From: Nitrosopumilales archaeon CG_4_9_14_0_2_um_filter_34_16
GTDB lineage: Archaea; Thermoproteota; Nitrososphaeria; Nitrososphaerales; Nitrosopumilaceae
Reading direction: 5' to 3'
Assembly: GCA_002788515.1 (NCBI GenBank)
Contig: PFRJ01000035.1
Span: forward strand, 1 to 5,785
Length of the DNA: 5,785 bases
This document shows, piece by piece, positions 5,759-5,785 of the stretch. Both the position numbers and the translations under genes were made by a program. Within the stretch, counting starts at the first letter, position 1; every line of letters starts with the position of its first letter. The notes beneath the pieces were generated by a model, which worked only from the letters and a program-made list of their open reading frames with translations, was not told where the DNA came from and did no database searches.

Positions 5759-5785
5759 TGGTTTTTAACAAGGTAGGTTTCTGGG

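Noticed and set aside
1..5785. CRISPR array, insertion sequence, prophage or defence system
   Set aside because: No regularly spaced repeats, terminal inverted repeats, transposase, integrase or defence-type domains were seen; the genes read as housekeeping or small unknowns.

Overview
The window looks like a piece of the chromosome of an AT-rich archaeon, most likely a marine ammonia-oxidising thaumarchaeon (Nitrosopumilus-like). This is inferred from the low GC, archaeal TATA-like boxes placed about 25-30 nt before ATG codons that lack a Shine-Dalgarno, terminator-like T-runs, and the character of the proteins. It cannot be proved without a database search. I see no mobile element, CRISPR array, tRNA or rRNA.

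Layout from left to right. (1) The C-terminal bulk of a membrane-bound sensor histidine kinase lies on + and is cut by the left edge. (2) It converges, with a 2-nt gap, on a minus-strand cluster. Read in transcription order this is ilvE (branched-chain aminotransferase), a small Cys/His-rich probable zinc protein whose start overlaps the ilvE end by 19 nt, and a small class I SAM-dependent methyltransferase. (3) A two-helix membrane protein of about 70 residues is divergent from ilvE, across an 82-bp gap holding back-to-back promoter-like elements. (4) A 149-bp intergenic stretch (3077-3225) holds a compact GC-rich block that folds into several helices on the + strand, including a GNRA-capped hairpin followed by a T-run. 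I call it a candidate structured RNA. (5) On the minus strand are lysC (aspartate kinase with C-terminal ACT-type regulatory region) and, upstream of it, a MurG-like GT-B glycosyltransferase.

How the genes relate. lysC and ilvE are both amino-acid biosynthesis genes. Aspartate kinase feeds the aspartate-semialdehyde, homoserine, threonine and isoleucine route, and IlvE does the last transamination to Ile, Val and Leu, but they are separate transcription units here. The sensor kinase, methyltransferase, glycosyltransferase and membrane protein have no obvious shared pathway. The most notable non-routine element is the candidate RNA between the small membrane protein and lysC. An 8-nt element occurs twice in it, and both copies can pair with the same central strand, which would allow two exclusive folds.
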